Assembly: GCF_035621135.1 (NCBI RefSeq)
Contig: NZ_CP141728.1
Location: 1,860,001 to 1,924,000, forward strand
Reading direction: 5' to 3'
Source: Sinanaerobacter sp. ZZT-01
GTDB lineage: Bacteria > Bacillota > Clostridia > Peptostreptococcales > Anaerovoracaceae
DNA: 64,000 nt
Part shown: piece after piece, positions 41,261-52,092 of the stretch
How the letters are laid out: the number at the start of each line of letters is the position of its first letter
How positions within the stretch are numbered: position 1 is the first letter of the stretch
The notes under the pieces: generated by a model
The model's input: the letters and a program-made list of their open reading frames with translations, nothing else
Database searches by the model: none
What the model was told of the DNA's origin: nothing
Program-made: the position numbers and the translations under genes

Positions 41261-42889
41261 ATGAATTTAGACACAGTCCTGTTGAATGGGAAAATTTATA
41301 CTATGGAAGAAGAAGGAAAGAGCGTAGAAGCGATTGGAATAAAAGATGGCATCATCCAATTTACAGGCACAAATAAAGAGGCTGAGAAGTATTCAAGTGA
41401 AAAAACGATAGACTTAGAAGGCAAAACTGTAATTCCAGGTATGGCAGATTCGCATATGCATATGTATGCCTACTGTCAAAACCAGGCACTGGTTGATTTA
41501 AAGGATGCATGTAGCATAGAAGATATGATAGGAAAGATGAAGGAGAAAGTAGCGCATACTCCGGATGGGACTTGGATTAAAGGCGTAAATTTTGATCAAA
41601 GTAAGTTTAAAGAAAATCGCTTTCCAACGAAAGCGGATTTAGATCGAATTAGTACAAGGCATCCAATTGTAATCAGAAGATGCTGCCTTCATGCTATTGT
41701 TGCGAATTCTATGGCATTGAATGTTGCCGGCGTTGGAAAAGGATACGATGGAGGAAGCGGAGGGATTGTTGAGTTTGATAAAAATGGAGAGCCAAATGGA
41801 ATTCTAAGAGAACAGTCCACTAAAATTTTTGATGAAATCATACCGGACCCATTGTCTGATGCAATGGAAAAACGCAGGATCATGCAAAATGTTTTCGAGG
41901 ATATGTCTTCAAAGGGTGTAACGACGATTCATACGTATGCAGCTAAAATATGGAACTATGAAGAAGATGTTGCACTGTATCGTAAGTTTGGAGAAGAAGG
42001 CAATTTGCCGGTTCGTGTTACCGTTTGCCTGGATGAATTGTTTGAAAAAGAAGTGCTGACTGAAAAAGAGAAAAATGATCCATACCGTATGGTACAATAT
42101 GGTGCTTATAAATTGTTTACAGATGGTTCGTTAGGTTCAAGGTCTGCAGCTCTGCAAGAGCCCTATTCTGACGATAAAGATAACCGTGGATTTGTGGTAT
42201 GCACCCAAGAAGAATTAAACGAGAAAGTTCTTAAGGGTTACGAAAACGGTTTGCAATTAGCAATTCATGCGATTGGGGATGCGGCACTGGATATGACGTT
42301 GACAGCAATTGAAAATTGCCTGCAGGTTACAAGAGAAAAGGGTATGAGCAAAGAAGAACAGGAAGAGCGTCTGCCGTTTCGAATTATTCACGTACAGATG
42401 GTCAATGAAGAGCTGATTGCCCGAATGAAAAAACTTCCTCTTGTTTTAGATATACAGCCAATCTTTTTATGTACGGATTTACATTGGATTGAAGAGCGTA
42501 TCGGAGCGGAACGTATAAAAGGTGCATATTGTTGGAAAACATTAAAGGATGAAGGGTTGATTCAAACAGGAGGGTCAGATTGTCCGGTGGAATCGTTTGA
42601 TCCGATGAAAGGCATTTATGCAGCAGCAACCAGAATGGATTTCGACGGTCAGCCTGAGGGCGGATATTATCCAGAAGAAAGGCTTTCCGTTTATGATGCC
42701 TTTTGTCTTTTTACAAAAAATGTTCATGCGGCGACTGGGCAGCAGGATAAGCTAGGGACGTTGGAATCAGGAAAGTTTGCTGACTTAGCAGTTCTTGATC
42801 GAGATCCTTTTGAATTAGATGTAAAAAATCTTTTAGAGATAAAGGTATTAAAAACATTTGTAGCTGGAAGGCTGGTTTTCGTGTTATAA
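41261..42889 (+). CDS. YtcJ-like metal-dependent amidohydrolase 1
   Basis: This 542-residue protein belongs to the Amidohydro_3 (YtcJ/N-substituted formamide deformylase) group. The full predicted metal set is visible: H65 and H67 ('MADSHMHMY'), K284 in 'YKLFTDGSLGSR' (the usual carboxylated Lys), H336 in 'IHAIGDAAL', H377 in 'IIHVQM' and D440 in 'GGSDCPVES'. Activity is hydrolysis of an amide, formyl or cyclic bond. The substrate is unknown. GGAGG precedes the ATG. A second YtcJ-like gene follows after 83 nt and looks like a diverged duplicate. Confidence 0.85.
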   Translation: MNLDTVLLNGKIYTMEEEGKSVEAIGIKDGIIQFTGTNKEAEKYSSEKTIDLEGKTVIPGMADSHMHMYAYCQNQALVDLKDACSIEDMIGKMKEKVAHTPDGTWIKGVNFDQSKFKENRFPTKADLDRISTRHPIVIRRCCLHAIVANSMALNVAGVGKGYDGGSGGIVEFDKNGEPNGILREQSTKIFDEIIPDPLSDAMEKRRIMQNVFEDMSSKGVTTIHTYAAKIWNYEEDVALYRKFGEEGNLPVRVTVCLDELFEKEVLTEKEKNDPYRMVQYGAYKLFTDGSLGSRSAALQEPYSDDKDNRGFVVCTQEELNEKVLKGYENGLQLAIHAIGDAALDMTLTAIENCLQVTREKGMSKEEQEERLPFRIIHVQMVNEELIARMKKLPLVLDIQPIFLCTDLHWIEERIGAERIKGAYCWKTLKDEGLIQTGGSDCPVESFDPMKGIYAAATRMDFDGQPEGGYYPEERLSVYDAFCLFTKNVHAATGQQDKLGTLESGKFADLAVLDRDPFELDVKNLLEIKVLKTFVAGRLVFVL

Positions 42890-42972
42890 TTGCCACAAGA
42901 TAATAGCAAATTGTTGCAATACAGTTTAATACACATAGTTACGGGACGCATAGCTACAGGAGGAAAAAACTT

Positions 42973-44508
42973 ATGCACGCGGATATTCTAATTAAAAATG
43001 GGAATTGTGTAACGATGAAGGATAAAAAAATAAAAGATTGGATCGCAATTGAAAAGAGCAAAATCGTTGCAATGGGAAATGGCAGAGAATACGAACCCTT
43101 AGTCGGCAAAAATACGATGGTCTTTGATGCAGAGGGAAAGACGGTATTGCCGGGTTTTATTGACAGTCATTTTCACGTAGTGCAGACTGCACTGAACACC
43201 ATTAGTTTGGACTTAAGTGAAGCGAGAACACACGAAGAATTAGGAGAGCAGATCCGTGAAGCATATGAAAACTCAAATGGAAACTATATACGTGGAATCC
43301 GAATAAGTGCAGAGCAATTTAAAGAAAAAAAATTTCCGGATCGAACCTTATTAGATCGGTATTGCAACGATATACCCGTATGGCTGAATTCATTAGAATA
43401 TCAGGTTAGCATGCTGAACACATATGCAATGCTGTATTTTAAAATTCCATTTACTGCAGAGGGTGTGGAAATGGATGAGAAGCAGATGCCAACCGGCATC
43501 TTTCGAAAAAAAGCAAATGCTATTTTACGGGCAAATATTTTGAAAAACATTTCGGATATTGACAGAAAAGAGGCGATATCCGGAATTATGCCTAACCTTT
43601 TAAGCCATGGAATTACAACTGTGAATGCGATGGAAGGCGGCACGATGTACAGCGACAAAGATGCAAACTTTATCTTTGAGCATAAAGATGATTTTCCAAT
43701 TGATATGATACTGTTTTATCAAACAATGGATATTGAAAAAATAAAAACAATGGGATTAAAACGTGTTGGGGGCAGCCTGTATATTGACGGAACAATGGGA
43801 GCGAGAACTGCAGCACTTTCTTTTGAGTATGCAGATTGTCCTGGTACGATGGGAAGCTTATGCTTGACACAGCAGGAGATCAATGATTTTGTCTTACAAT
43901 GTTATAAGAGTAATTTACAGTTGGCGTTATATACAGTTGGGGATCGAGCGATACAAGTTGCTCTCAATGCTCACGAAAATGCTTTATATCAAACGGGGAT
44001 AACCGGACTTCGGCATCGTTTGGAGCATGTGGAGTTGGCAACGGATGCACAAATTGAAAGGGCAAATGAACTGGGGATTCTTTTTTCTATGCAGCCCACA
44101 TATGAACTCTATTGGGGAGGTTCTGGGAAAATGTATGAACAGCGGCTTGGGGAAAAATACACCCGAACCAATCCTTTTAAGAAAATCACGCAGAACGGTG
44201 TGGTAATCTGCGGCGGTTCTGATAGCGATGTTACGGAGGCAAGACCTTTGCTGGGAATTTATGCAGCGGTAAATCATCCTGTGAGGCCGCATAGGGTCAG
44301 TGTATATGAAGCACTGAAGATGTTTACTTGTAACGGGGCTTACGGGGTATTTAAAGAAAATGATAGGGGGACATTAGAAAAGGGGAAGCTTGCAGATATT
44401 GTAATTTTAGATCATGACATTTTTTCGGTTGCATCTGACGAAATAAATAAAATTAAGGTATGTGTAACGATAAAGGCGGGAGAGATTCTTTTTAATAATC
44501 TAGGATAG
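42973..44508 (+). CDS. YtcJ-like amidohydrolase 2, metal site altered
   Basis: This 511-residue paralogue of the preceding protein has the same fold and aligned motifs. H66 and H68, H352 and D417 are kept. The Lys of the bridging position is Ser268 ('GGSLYIDGT') and the first distal His is Tyr320 ('LYTVGDRAI'). The offsets between the two proteins agree (16 residues at both sites), so this is not an alignment slip. The enzyme could use a single metal, or be catalytically inactive or specialised. GGAGG precedes the ATG. It is followed after 16 nt by the activator gene. Confidence 0.8.
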   Translation: MHADILIKNGNCVTMKDKKIKDWIAIEKSKIVAMGNGREYEPLVGKNTMVFDAEGKTVLPGFIDSHFHVVQTALNTISLDLSEARTHEELGEQIREAYENSNGNYIRGIRISAEQFKEKKFPDRTLLDRYCNDIPVWLNSLEYQVSMLNTYAMLYFKIPFTAEGVEMDEKQMPTGIFRKKANAILRANILKNISDIDRKEAISGIMPNLLSHGITTVNAMEGGTMYSDKDANFIFEHKDDFPIDMILFYQTMDIEKIKTMGLKRVGGSLYIDGTMGARTAALSFEYADCPGTMGSLCLTQQEINDFVLQCYKSNLQLALYTVGDRAIQVALNAHENALYQTGITGLRHRLEHVELATDAQIERANELGILFSMQPTYELYWGGSGKMYEQRLGEKYTRTNPFKKITQNGVVICGGSDSDVTEARPLLGIYAAVNHPVRPHRVSVYEALKMFTCNGAYGVFKENDRGTLEKGKLADIVILDHDIFSVASDEINKIKVCVTIKAGEILFNNLG

Positions 44509-44524
44509 ACGTAAGGATGGTACC

Positions 44525-45733
44525 ATGTTGAATATTTGTTTTTTAGGAAAATTAAGATTTGAGTGGAAGGGTGAAGCGATTGAAGATCAATTAGGAGCAA
44601 AGGCCTTTGCATTAATTTGTTTGCTTGTCTTAAACAAAAACAGGTATTTGAGTAGAGAAAAAATCATTGGATATCTTTGGCCGGACAGTAATGAGGAAGC
44701 GGCACGCTATAACCTGCGTTATAACTTATGGCTGATTAAAAAAAATATTGGGACAGATGAACGAGGAAATACATTTCTTCATATCGATAAAGAGTGCTGT
44801 GGTATTAATAAAGAATTTAATTTTACTTGTGATATTTTAGATATCATGAAGTTTAAACCAAGTAAAAAAGATTCTGTAGAGAGTATTTTAAGGATGAAAC
44901 AGCTATTTCGCGGTGACTTTTTAGAAGGCTGTTACTTTAATAAATGTGATGAATTTAATGAACTGATTATCTATGAACGCATTAATTTTGAACAGCGTAA
45001 GGTAAAGATACTGAAGCGCTTGGTTGAGCTTTATGAAAAAGATAAACAGTATGAAGTTTGTTTAGAAACGATCAATGAAATTCTAGAAATCGAACCGTAT
45101 GATGAAGAGATGGTTTCTAAAATTTTAGATATTTATGTAAGGTGCGGAAAGCGGGTTGCAGCGATTACCTATTATAACCAGTTTAGCAGTCAGCTTGCAG
45201 GGAATCTTGGCATTGCACCTTCTGATGCATTGAGAGATAAATACAATGAAATTCGGCTGAATATATCGGAGACAACCAGTAATGAAGAATGTTCACAGTG
45301 CCCTCAGAAGTGTAAAAAAAATGGGAGTTCTACAGATAAACAGATAAATCAAAGGCTTGAGTTAAAGATTATTACAGATGGTATTAAAAACATACCTTTT
45401 TTCTGGATGTCAGATGTTACTGAAAAGATAATCATATTGGTAGAACCGCAAGATATTCTACGTTTAAGTAAGATAGACCGATTGAGTTTAGGATGCATTC
45501 AATCAAGACTGTTAGACATGAAGGAAGATTCGCCTGATATCAGTTTTTCTTTTGAGAAAATAAGAGATGTCTGCATTGTAAACGCATTCATAAAACTATT
45601 GAAGTTGATCTGTGAAGAGCATAAGCTGACAATTTTGATCTTAAACAGCAAAGAATTAGATGAAGTTTCGGCAGATGTTGTGCAGTATCTAAAAAAGATG
45701 CAGATTAAAGGTTTAAAAGTAATAGAAGAATAG
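44525..45733 (+). CDS. BTAD/SARP-type transcriptional activator
   Basis: The protein has 402 residues. An OmpR-type winged helix covers about 1-100 ('NRYLSREKIIGYLWPDSNEE'), followed by a bacterial transcriptional activator domain of about 110-245 with TPR-like helices. This is the arrangement of SARP regulators. A CxxCxxxC linker (C256, C259, C263) comes next. The last 130 residues, including 'IIILVEPQDILRLS', match no domain I know. It is cotranscribed with the amidohydrolases (16-nt gap) and probably regulates the cluster. SARPs are best known from actinomycetes; here a catabolic role is likely. Confidence 0.8.
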   Translation: MLNICFLGKLRFEWKGEAIEDQLGAKAFALICLLVLNKNRYLSREKIIGYLWPDSNEEAARYNLRYNLWLIKKNIGTDERGNTFLHIDKECCGINKEFNFTCDILDIMKFKPSKKDSVESILRMKQLFRGDFLEGCYFNKCDEFNELIIYERINFEQRKVKILKRLVELYEKDKQYEVCLETINEILEIEPYDEEMVSKILDIYVRCGKRVAAITYYNQFSSQLAGNLGIAPSDALRDKYNEIRLNISETTSNEECSQCPQKCKKNGSSTDKQINQRLELKIITDGIKNIPFFWMSDVTEKIIILVEPQDILRLSKIDRLSLGCIQSRLLDMKEDSPDISFSFEKIRDVCIVNAFIKLLKLICEEHKLTILILNSKELDEVSADVVQYLKKMQIKGLKVIEE

Positions 45734-45740
45734 GATAATT

Positions 45741-45793
45741 AAAAACCTTTTTTGAAGGAAAAGTTGGAATTCTTCTAAAAGGTTTTTTTATTT
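45741..45793 (+). terminator. Terminator after the BTAD activator
   Basis: Arms AAAACCTTTT (from about 45742) and AAAAGGTTTT (45777-45786), with a GAAG/CTTC inner stem and a T-run. Confidence 0.8.
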
Positions 45794-45872
45794 GCATTTT
45801 ACAAATGATATGAATAAGTGATATGATTATATGTTAAAAGAAATATATAAAAATTGATTAGGAGAAATAAGA

Positions 45873-46919
45873 ATGGAAGATAAGTTGCAGCAGCAAAGCA
45901 GCTCGATTCGGAAAAGGCTTATAGGATTGGACTTTTATAAAGCAATCGGAGCAATTTTGGTTATTTTTATACACGTTACGGCAACACCTGTTGTCAGCCT
46001 TGCTCCGGGAATTTCACTAGATATTTTAATTTTTATCAATCGCTTTGCGAAGCCTGCTGTGCCAATGTTTATTTTTGCAAGCGGTATGGCATTGTTTTAT
46101 TCTTATAAAAACAAGGAATTTCAATACACCACTTTTTTAAAACGCAGATTTACCAAAATTTTTATACCGTACCTTGCTTGGTGTGCAGTTTACTATGCCT
46201 GTTATGTTTATCGAGGCGTTTATCCGGTTTCCCTGACCTTTTTTGTTCAGCAGGTTTTGAATGGGAGGATGCTGTATCATCTCTATTTTGTAGTGACAAT
46301 TATTCAATTTTATTTTTTGTTTGGTATCATTCGTTATCTCGTAATGAACTATAGCGGCAGACTTATTCTGCCTTTGGGAATCCTAATTAATCTGCTGGCA
46401 TACCGCTGGGTACCTCTCGATTGGACGCATCGTTGTTTTTTAACTTATATAGTTTATTTTCTTCCGGGCTGTTACTTTGCGAAAGATTTTGAACAAGCTA
46501 TTTGCTATTTAAAGAAGTATTTTTGGTTGATCACCAGCGTTTTTGTAGTAAGCGGAATCTATTACAGTTATTTGTTTTATTGCAGTATGTGGAAACCGGA
46601 AAGCTATTCTGGAATTGAGATTTACGTGTACTGCTTATTCTGTGTTATGGGAATTTTATTTTATTTTGCATTGAGCTATTTCTTAGAAAAAAGAAGCGGA
46701 ATTGTCATTAAAAAAATATTTAATAGCTTGAATGCAGGTTCTTATTATATCTACCTATCACATCCTCTTGCTATTATTTTTGCGGCTGCAATTGCGAATC
46801 GGATTGGATTGACTGGAGTAATTGATGGAATGCTGCTTCAGCTGGCTTTGATCAGTGTTACGGCAATACCATTGTCTATTCTGTATGCAAAGCTTAAAAG
46901 TAGAATGAAAAGAACTTAA
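45873..46919 (+). CDS. Acyltransferase-3 family membrane protein
   Basis: This 348-residue integral membrane protein has about ten helices of the Acyl_transf_3 (OafA/WecH) family. The first helix contains 'LDFYKAIGAILVIFIHVTA', with the family's key His, followed by 'RFAKPAVPMFIFASGMAL' and 'KRRFTKIFIPYLAWC'. These enzymes O- or N-acylate surface polysaccharides or wall teichoic components using acyl-CoA. AGGAG precedes the ATG. It is a single-gene unit between two terminator/promoter regions. Confidence 0.88.
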   Translation: MEDKLQQQSSSIRKRLIGLDFYKAIGAILVIFIHVTATPVVSLAPGISLDILIFINRFAKPAVPMFIFASGMALFYSYKNKEFQYTTFLKRRFTKIFIPYLAWCAVYYACYVYRGVYPVSLTFFVQQVLNGRMLYHLYFVVTIIQFYFLFGIIRYLVMNYSGRLILPLGILINLLAYRWVPLDWTHRCFLTYIVYFLPGCYFAKDFEQAICYLKKYFWLITSVFVVSGIYYSYLFYCSMWKPESYSGIEIYVYCLFCVMGILFYFALSYFLEKRSGIVIKKIFNSLNAGSYYIYLSHPLAIIFAAAIANRIGLTGVIDGMLLQLALISVTAIPLSILYAKLKSRMKRT

Positions 46920-46985
46920 AAAAACAAAGATAAGAAGAGCATAGAAATATTTTATGGAATTGTAATAATTTTTCATTAAAAAAGT

Positions 46986-46997
46986 GAACATGTGTTC
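46986..46997. promoter_or_regulatory. LexA (SOS) box upstream of uvrB
   Basis: GAACATGTGTTC, a perfect GAAC-N4-GTTC palindrome as used by Firmicutes LexA. It directly adjoins the -35 of the uvrB promoter. Confidence 0.88.
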
Positions 46998-47026
46998 TTG
47001 AAAGAAATGAAAAGCAATGCTATACT
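46998..47026 (+). promoter_or_regulatory. Promoter of uvrBA
   Basis: TTGAAA at 46998-47003, a 17-nt spacer and TATACT at 47021-47026. The LexA box abuts the -35. Confidence 0.8.
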
Positions 47027-47075
47027 AGTGAAGAGGGAATTCTTTTAATAGGGAATATAAGAATAGAGGGAGAAT

Positions 47076-49052
47076 ATGAGTGAATTTAAAATTGTTTCTC
47101 CGTTTCAGCTTATGGGTGATCAGCCAGAAGCGGTAGATCAACTTGTAAAGGGGATACAAGAAGGGAAAAAACACCAGACATTATTGGGTGTAACCGGATC
47201 AGGAAAAACCTTTACGATTGCCAATGTGATTAAACAAATTCAAAAACCGACTTTGGTTATTTCACATAACAAAACATTAGCGGCTCAGCTTTGCGGAGAA
47301 TTTAAAGAGTTCTTTCCAAACAATGCCGTAGAATATTTTGTGAGCTATTATGATTATTATCAGCCGGAGGCTTATGTTCCATCTACGGATACGTATATTG
47401 AAAAGGATTCTGATATTAACGATGAGATCGAAAAACTGCGCCACTCGGCAACGGCAGCGTTATCAGAACGAAAAGATGTTATTATTGTTGCCAGCGTATC
47501 GTGTATCTATGGATTGGGAAGCCCGGTAGATTATGAAAATCAGGTTTTGTCACTAAGACCAGGAATGGAGAAAAATCGTGACGATATCCTTCGAAAACTG
47601 ATTGAGATTCAGTACACGCGAAATGATCTTGGCTTTGAGCGTGGTTGTTTCCGTGTCAGAGGTGATGTTGTGGATATATATCCTGCGGGTGCAGAGCATG
47701 CGGTAAGAGTGGAGCTTTTTGGTGACGAAATAGAAGTGATAAAGGAAATGAATCCCGTCACGGGAGAGATTATGGGTATTCGTAGCCATGTGTCTATTTT
47801 TCCGGCATCCCATTATGTGACATCAAAGGAAAATATGGAGCGGGCAATTGTATCCATTGAAGAAGAGCTTGAAGAACGCTTAGTCTGGTTCCGGGACAGG
47901 GGTAAACTTTTGGAAGCACAACGATTAGAACAGCGGACACGGTACGATTTGGAAATGCTGAGAGAAGTAGGTATGTGTAAAGGAATTGAAAATTATTCAC
48001 GCCATATGAACGGACTTCCGGCAGGAATGCGCCCTTATACGCTGATTGATTATTTTCCGAAAGACTTTCTTTTAGTGATTGATGAATCGCATGTCATGCT
48101 TCCCCAGCTTCGGGGAATGTATGCAGGAGACCGTTCGCGGAAAATGTCTTTGGTGGAATACGGCTTTCGTCTACCGTCGGCACTCGACAACCGCCCTTTG
48201 CAGTTTGATGAGTTTGAGAGCTTGGTTGATCAGGCCGTATACATTAGCGCAACACCTGCTCTTTATGAAAGAGAGAAGAGCGAACATGTGGTAGCACAGC
48301 AAGTCATTCGTCCTACAGGACTTTTAGATCCGGAGATTGACGTTCGAAAAACAGAAGGCCAAATTGATGATTTGATTGGAGAAATCAATCAAGTCTCAGA
48401 AGAAGGCGGACGTGTTTTAGTAACAACCCTGACAAAGAAAATGTCAGAAAGCTTAACAGACTATTTAAAAAATGCAGGAATTAAAGTACGATATCTCCAT
48501 TCAGAGATCAACACATTGGAACGCATGGAAATCATTCGTGACTTACGTCTAGGTGTTTTTAATGTGCTGGTGGGGATCAATCTCTTAAGAGAAGGCTTGG
48601 ATATTCCCGAAGTAAGCCTTGTGGTGATTTTAGATGCGGACAAGCAGGGCTTTCTTCGTACCGAAACTTCACTGATTCAAACCATTGGGCGTGCAGCACG
48701 AAATGCAAAAGGCAGGGTAATTCTGTATGCAGATGGAATGAGCGAAGCGATGGAAAAAGCAATTTCGGAAACAGAGCGCAGAAGAAGTATACAGCAGGCT
48801 TACAATATAGAACATGGAATTACACCAAAGACCATCGAGAAATCGGTGCGTGCAGTAATCGAGGCTACTCGGGTTGCAGAGGAGTCTGATGAATACTACA
48901 AAGGAAAGAGTCCGCTTGAATTAACAAAGAAAGAGCTTAAGGATTATATTAAGCGTATGGAAGCAGAAATGCAGGAAGCTGCAAAAGATTTACAATTTGA
49001 ACGCGCAGCACAGCTTCGAGATCGAATTTTAGAATATAAAGCAAGGCTTTAA
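47076..49052 (+). CDS. uvrB: UvrABC excinuclease subunit B
   Basis: UvrB verifies DNA damage after UvrA loading and recruits UvrC. The protein has 658 residues. The P-loop [10 protein letters not shown] is at 38-47, the beta-hairpin motif '[20 protein letters not shown]' is present, and so are helicase motifs DESHV and 'QTIGRAARN'. A C-terminal UVR domain (about 620-655) binds UvrC. AGAGGGAG precedes the ATG. It is probably cotranscribed with uvrA (15-nt gap) and SOS-induced through the LexA box. Confidence 0.98.
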   Translation: MSEFKIVSPFQLMGDQPEAVDQLVKGIQEGKKHQTLLGVTGSGKTFTIANVIKQIQKPTLVISHNKTLAAQLCGEFKEFFPNNAVEYFVSYYDYYQPEAYVPSTDTYIEKDSDINDEIEKLRHSATAALSERKDVIIVASVSCIYGLGSPVDYENQVLSLRPGMEKNRDDILRKLIEIQYTRNDLGFERGCFRVRGDVVDIYPAGAEHAVRVELFGDEIEVIKEMNPVTGEIMGIRSHVSIFPASHYVTSKENMERAIVSIEEELEERLVWFRDRGKLLEAQRLEQRTRYDLEMLREVGMCKGIENYSRHMNGLPAGMRPYTLIDYFPKDFLLVIDESHVMLPQLRGMYAGDRSRKMSLVEYGFRLPSALDNRPLQFDEFESLVDQAVYISATPALYEREKSEHVVAQQVIRPTGLLDPEIDVRKTEGQIDDLIGEINQVSEEGGRVLVTTLTKKMSESLTDYLKNAGIKVRYLHSEINTLERMEIIRDLRLGVFNVLVGINLLREGLDIPEVSLVVILDADKQGFLRTETSLIQTIGRAARNAKGRVILYADGMSEAMEKAISETERRRSIQQAYNIEHGITPKTIEKSVRAVIEATRVAEESDEYYKGKSPLELTKKELKDYIKRMEAEMQEAAKDLQFERAAQLRDRILEYKARL

Positions 49053-49067
49053 CTAGAAAGGAACAGT

Positions 49068-51923
49068 ATGTCAAAGGACATTATTATAAAAGGTGCAAAA
49101 GAGCATAATCTAAAAAATATTGATGTGGTAATACCAAGAGATAAGATGGTTGTATTGACAGGCCTTTCTGGATCAGGAAAGTCTTCACTGGCATTTGATA
49201 CAATTTATGCAGAAGGGCAGAGGCGTTATGTAGAAAGTCTTTCCTCTTATGCACGTCAGTTTTTAGGACAGATGGAAAAACCAGATGTAGAATACATCGA
49301 GGGGCTTTCACCAGCAATCTCGATTGACCAGAAAACAACCAGCAAAAACCCACGTTCTACCGTGGGAACTGTGACTGAAATCCATGACTATCTCCGTTTA
49401 ATGTATGCCCGTATCGGTGTACCGCATTGTCCGGTATGCGGGAGAGAGATCAGCAGCCAGTCAGTTGATCAAATTGTCCAGCAGCTCCTGGAACTTGGAG
49501 AAGGTACTCGATTAACGATTTTAGCTCCCATCGTCCGTCAGCGGAAGGGAGAACACGAAAAAATTATTCAAAGGATTAAAAAAGAAGGCTTCACTAGAGT
49601 TCGCATTGATGGTGAAACACGTGAACTTGAAGGGGATGAAATAAAGCTGGAAAAAACCTTTAAACACACAATTGAGGTTGTCGTGGACCGTATTATTGTA
49701 AAGCAGGGAGCAGAAGGACGACTTTCGGAATCAATTGAGCTTGCACTGCATCATGGAGAAGGCTTGGTGGAGGCTCTCGTTCAAAAAAAAGAGGGCGATC
49801 CTTTTGAACTACTGTTTAGCACAAAATTTGCCTGTCCGGATCATGGTGTTAGTATAGAAGAATTAGAACCCAGAATGTTTTCTTTTAACAGCCCTTTTGG
49901 TGCTTGTACACAATGCAATGGATTGGGGTTTATTCAAAAAATTGATCCTGATCGAGTTATTTCAGATCAAAGCATGAGCATAGCGGACGGAGCGTTAGGA
50001 GCAATCTTTTCTTCTATGGAGTACGGAAGTTTTTATCGCCAAATGATAGAAGCGCTCGCAAAGGAGCATAATGTCGACTTAAACACACCATTTCAGAATC
50101 TTCCCAAGAAATTTAAGACGGAACTCTTATATGGTACAAAAGATAGAAAACTGGAATATTATTATGAGAGTCGAAACGGTTCACAATCTTATCGTAATCA
50201 TCCTTTTGAAGGAGTGATTACAAATTTAGAACGGCGGTATCAGGAAACCAATTCAGACTATATTAAAGACAAGATGCGGGCATATATGAATCTGATTCCT
50301 TGCAGCCACTGTGAAGGAAAACGACTGAGGCCAGAAGTTCTGGCAGTAACAGTAGGCGAAAAGAATATTGCGGAGCTTTCTGATTTATCCATCCGTGAAG
50401 CGTTGAAATTTATCAACCAACTTACTTTATCAGAAAAAGATGAAGCGATTGCGAAACAAATCCTAAAGGAAATACGGGAAAGACTTACTTTTCTTGTCGA
50501 TGTCGGATTGGATTATCTGACCTTATCAAGAGCGGCGGGGACTTTATCCGGAGGGGAATCGCAGAGAATCCGCCTTGCAACACAGATCGGTTCCAGTCTG
50601 GTCGGTGTTTTGTATATCTTAGATGAACCAAGCATTGGTCTTCACCAAAAGGATAATGAAAAGCTTCTGAAAACGCTGCGGAATCTAACGGATATTGGAA
50701 ATACGTTAATTGTGGTGGAGCATGATGAAGATACGATGTATGCTGCGGATCATATCATAGATATTGGACCTGGAGCCGGTATCGAAGGCGGTGAGTTGGT
50801 GGCGGAAGGGACCGTTGAGGATATCATTGCCTGTGATCGATCGATAACCGGTCAATATTTAAGCGGAAAAAAGATGATCCCAGTGCCGCAGAAAAGACGT
50901 GAGGGGAACGGAAAAGCTATTTCAGTAATCGGAGCAGCAGAAAATAATCTGCAAAATATAAATGCAGAATTTCCACTTGGAAAAATGATTTGTGTTACCG
51001 GCGTTTCCGGATCGGGGAAAAGTACTTTAATCAATCAGATACTATATAAGAGCTTAGCTGAAAAAATTAACGGATCGAAGGAAAAACCCGGAAAGCATAA
51101 AAACATAAAAGGAATAGAAAATATCGATAAAATTATCAATATCGATCAATCACCGATTGGTAGAACACCTCGATCAAACCCGGCGACCTATACAGGGGTG
51201 TTTACACATATCCGAGATTTATTTGCACAGCTTCCTGAAGCGAAAATTCGTGGATATGAGAAAGGGAGATTTAGTTTTAATGTAAAAGGCGGTCGATGTG
51301 AAGCTTGCAGCGGAGATGGTATTATAAAGATAGAGATGCATTTTTTACCGGATGTTTATGTACCTTGTGAGGTTTGTAAAGGAAAGCGTTACAGCAGGGA
51401 AACACTAGAGGTAAAATATAAGGGCAAGAGCATATTTGACGTCTTGGATATGAATGTATCGGAGGCTCTGGAATTTTTCAAAAATATCCCGACTATTACG
51501 AGACAGCTTTCTACGTTAGAAGAAGTAGGCTTGGGCTATATCAAGCTGGGACAGCCGTCCACACAACTCTCCGGTGGAGAAGCGCAGCGGATTAAACTAG
51601 CTTCGGAGCTTTCAAAGAGAAGTACGGGAAGGACGCTGTACATTCTTGATGAGCCAACAACGGGGCTTCACTTTGCAGATGTGGATAAGCTGATTCAGGT
51701 ATTGGATAAATTGGTTGAAGCAGGAAACACTGTTGTGGTAATCGAGCACAATTTGGAAGTCATTAAAACGGCAGATCATATTATTGATTTGGGACCAGAT
51801 GGCGGTGACCGTGGAGGGAATCTTGTCGTTATAGGGACACCAGAGCAGGTGGTAGAATGCTCGGATTCTTATACTGGTAAATTTTTAAAGCCTGTATTGG
51901 AAACATATTATAAAAAAATGTGA
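49068..51923 (+). CDS. uvrA: UvrABC excinuclease subunit A
   Basis: The damage-recognition ATPase is a dimer with two ABC modules. The 951-residue length is standard. The first Walker A is [10 protein letters not shown] at 31-40, and the second, '[15 protein letters not shown]', lies near 645. ABC signatures '[12 protein letters not shown]' and '[12 protein letters not shown]' are intact. Cys pairs in 'CPVCGREI', 'CEACSGDG' and 'CEVCKGK' form zinc sites. AGAAAGGA precedes the ATG. A terminator follows at 51984. Confidence 0.98.
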   Translation: MSKDIIIKGAKEHNLKNIDVVIPRDKMVVLTGLSGSGKSSLAFDTIYAEGQRRYVESLSSYARQFLGQMEKPDVEYIEGLSPAISIDQKTTSKNPRSTVGTVTEIHDYLRLMYARIGVPHCPVCGREISSQSVDQIVQQLLELGEGTRLTILAPIVRQRKGEHEKIIQRIKKEGFTRVRIDGETRELEGDEIKLEKTFKHTIEVVVDRIIVKQGAEGRLSESIELALHHGEGLVEALVQKKEGDPFELLFSTKFACPDHGVSIEELEPRMFSFNSPFGACTQCNGLGFIQKIDPDRVISDQSMSIADGALGAIFSSMEYGSFYRQMIEALAKEHNVDLNTPFQNLPKKFKTELLYGTKDRKLEYYYESRNGSQSYRNHPFEGVITNLERRYQETNSDYIKDKMRAYMNLIPCSHCEGKRLRPEVLAVTVGEKNIAELSDLSIREALKFINQLTLSEKDEAIAKQILKEIRERLTFLVDVGLDYLTLSRAAGTLSGGESQRIRLATQIGSSLVGVLYILDEPSIGLHQKDNEKLLKTLRNLTDIGNTLIVVEHDEDTMYAADHIIDIGPGAGIEGGELVAEGTVEDIIACDRSITGQYLSGKKMIPVPQKRREGNGKAISVIGAAENNLQNINAEFPLGKMICVTGVSGSGKSTLINQILYKSLAEKINGSKEKPGKHKNIKGIENIDKIINIDQSPIGRTPRSNPATYTGVFTHIRDLFAQLPEAKIRGYEKGRFSFNVKGGRCEACSGDGIIKIEMHFLPDVYVPCEVCKGKRYSRETLEVKYKGKSIFDVLDMNVSEALEFFKNIPTITRQLSTLEEVGLGYIKLGQPSTQLSGGEAQRIKLASELSKRSTGRTLYILDEPTTGLHFADVDKLIQVLDKLVEAGNTVVVIEHNLEVIKTADHIIDLGPDGGDRGGNLVVIGTPEQVVECSDSYTGKFLKPVLETYYKKM

Positions 51924-51983
51924 TCGCCTTTTAGGTATAGAATATTTGTAAGCCGTACAAAATGTCCTATATAAGGGTAATAG

Positions 51984-52024
51984 AAAAAGAACTTTAAGTG
52001 TTGCGCTTAAGGTTCTTTTTTGTC
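51984..52024 (+). terminator. Terminator after uvrA
   Basis: Arms AAAGAACTTTAAG and CTTAAGGTTCTTT with one wobble pair, loop TGTTGCG and a T-run. Confidence 0.88.
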
Positions 52025-52063
52025 GATAATTTTTCCTGTTTTGGCTATAATAAGGAAAAAAGG

Positions 52064-52092
52064 TTGGTGTTATGCGAAAAATCTGATAAAAT
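52064..52092 (+). promoter_or_regulatory. Promoter of pncB
   Basis: TTGGTG at 52064-52069, a 17-nt spacer and TAAAAT at 52087-52092. It implies a leader of about 95 nt that contains two hairpins. Confidence 0.55.
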
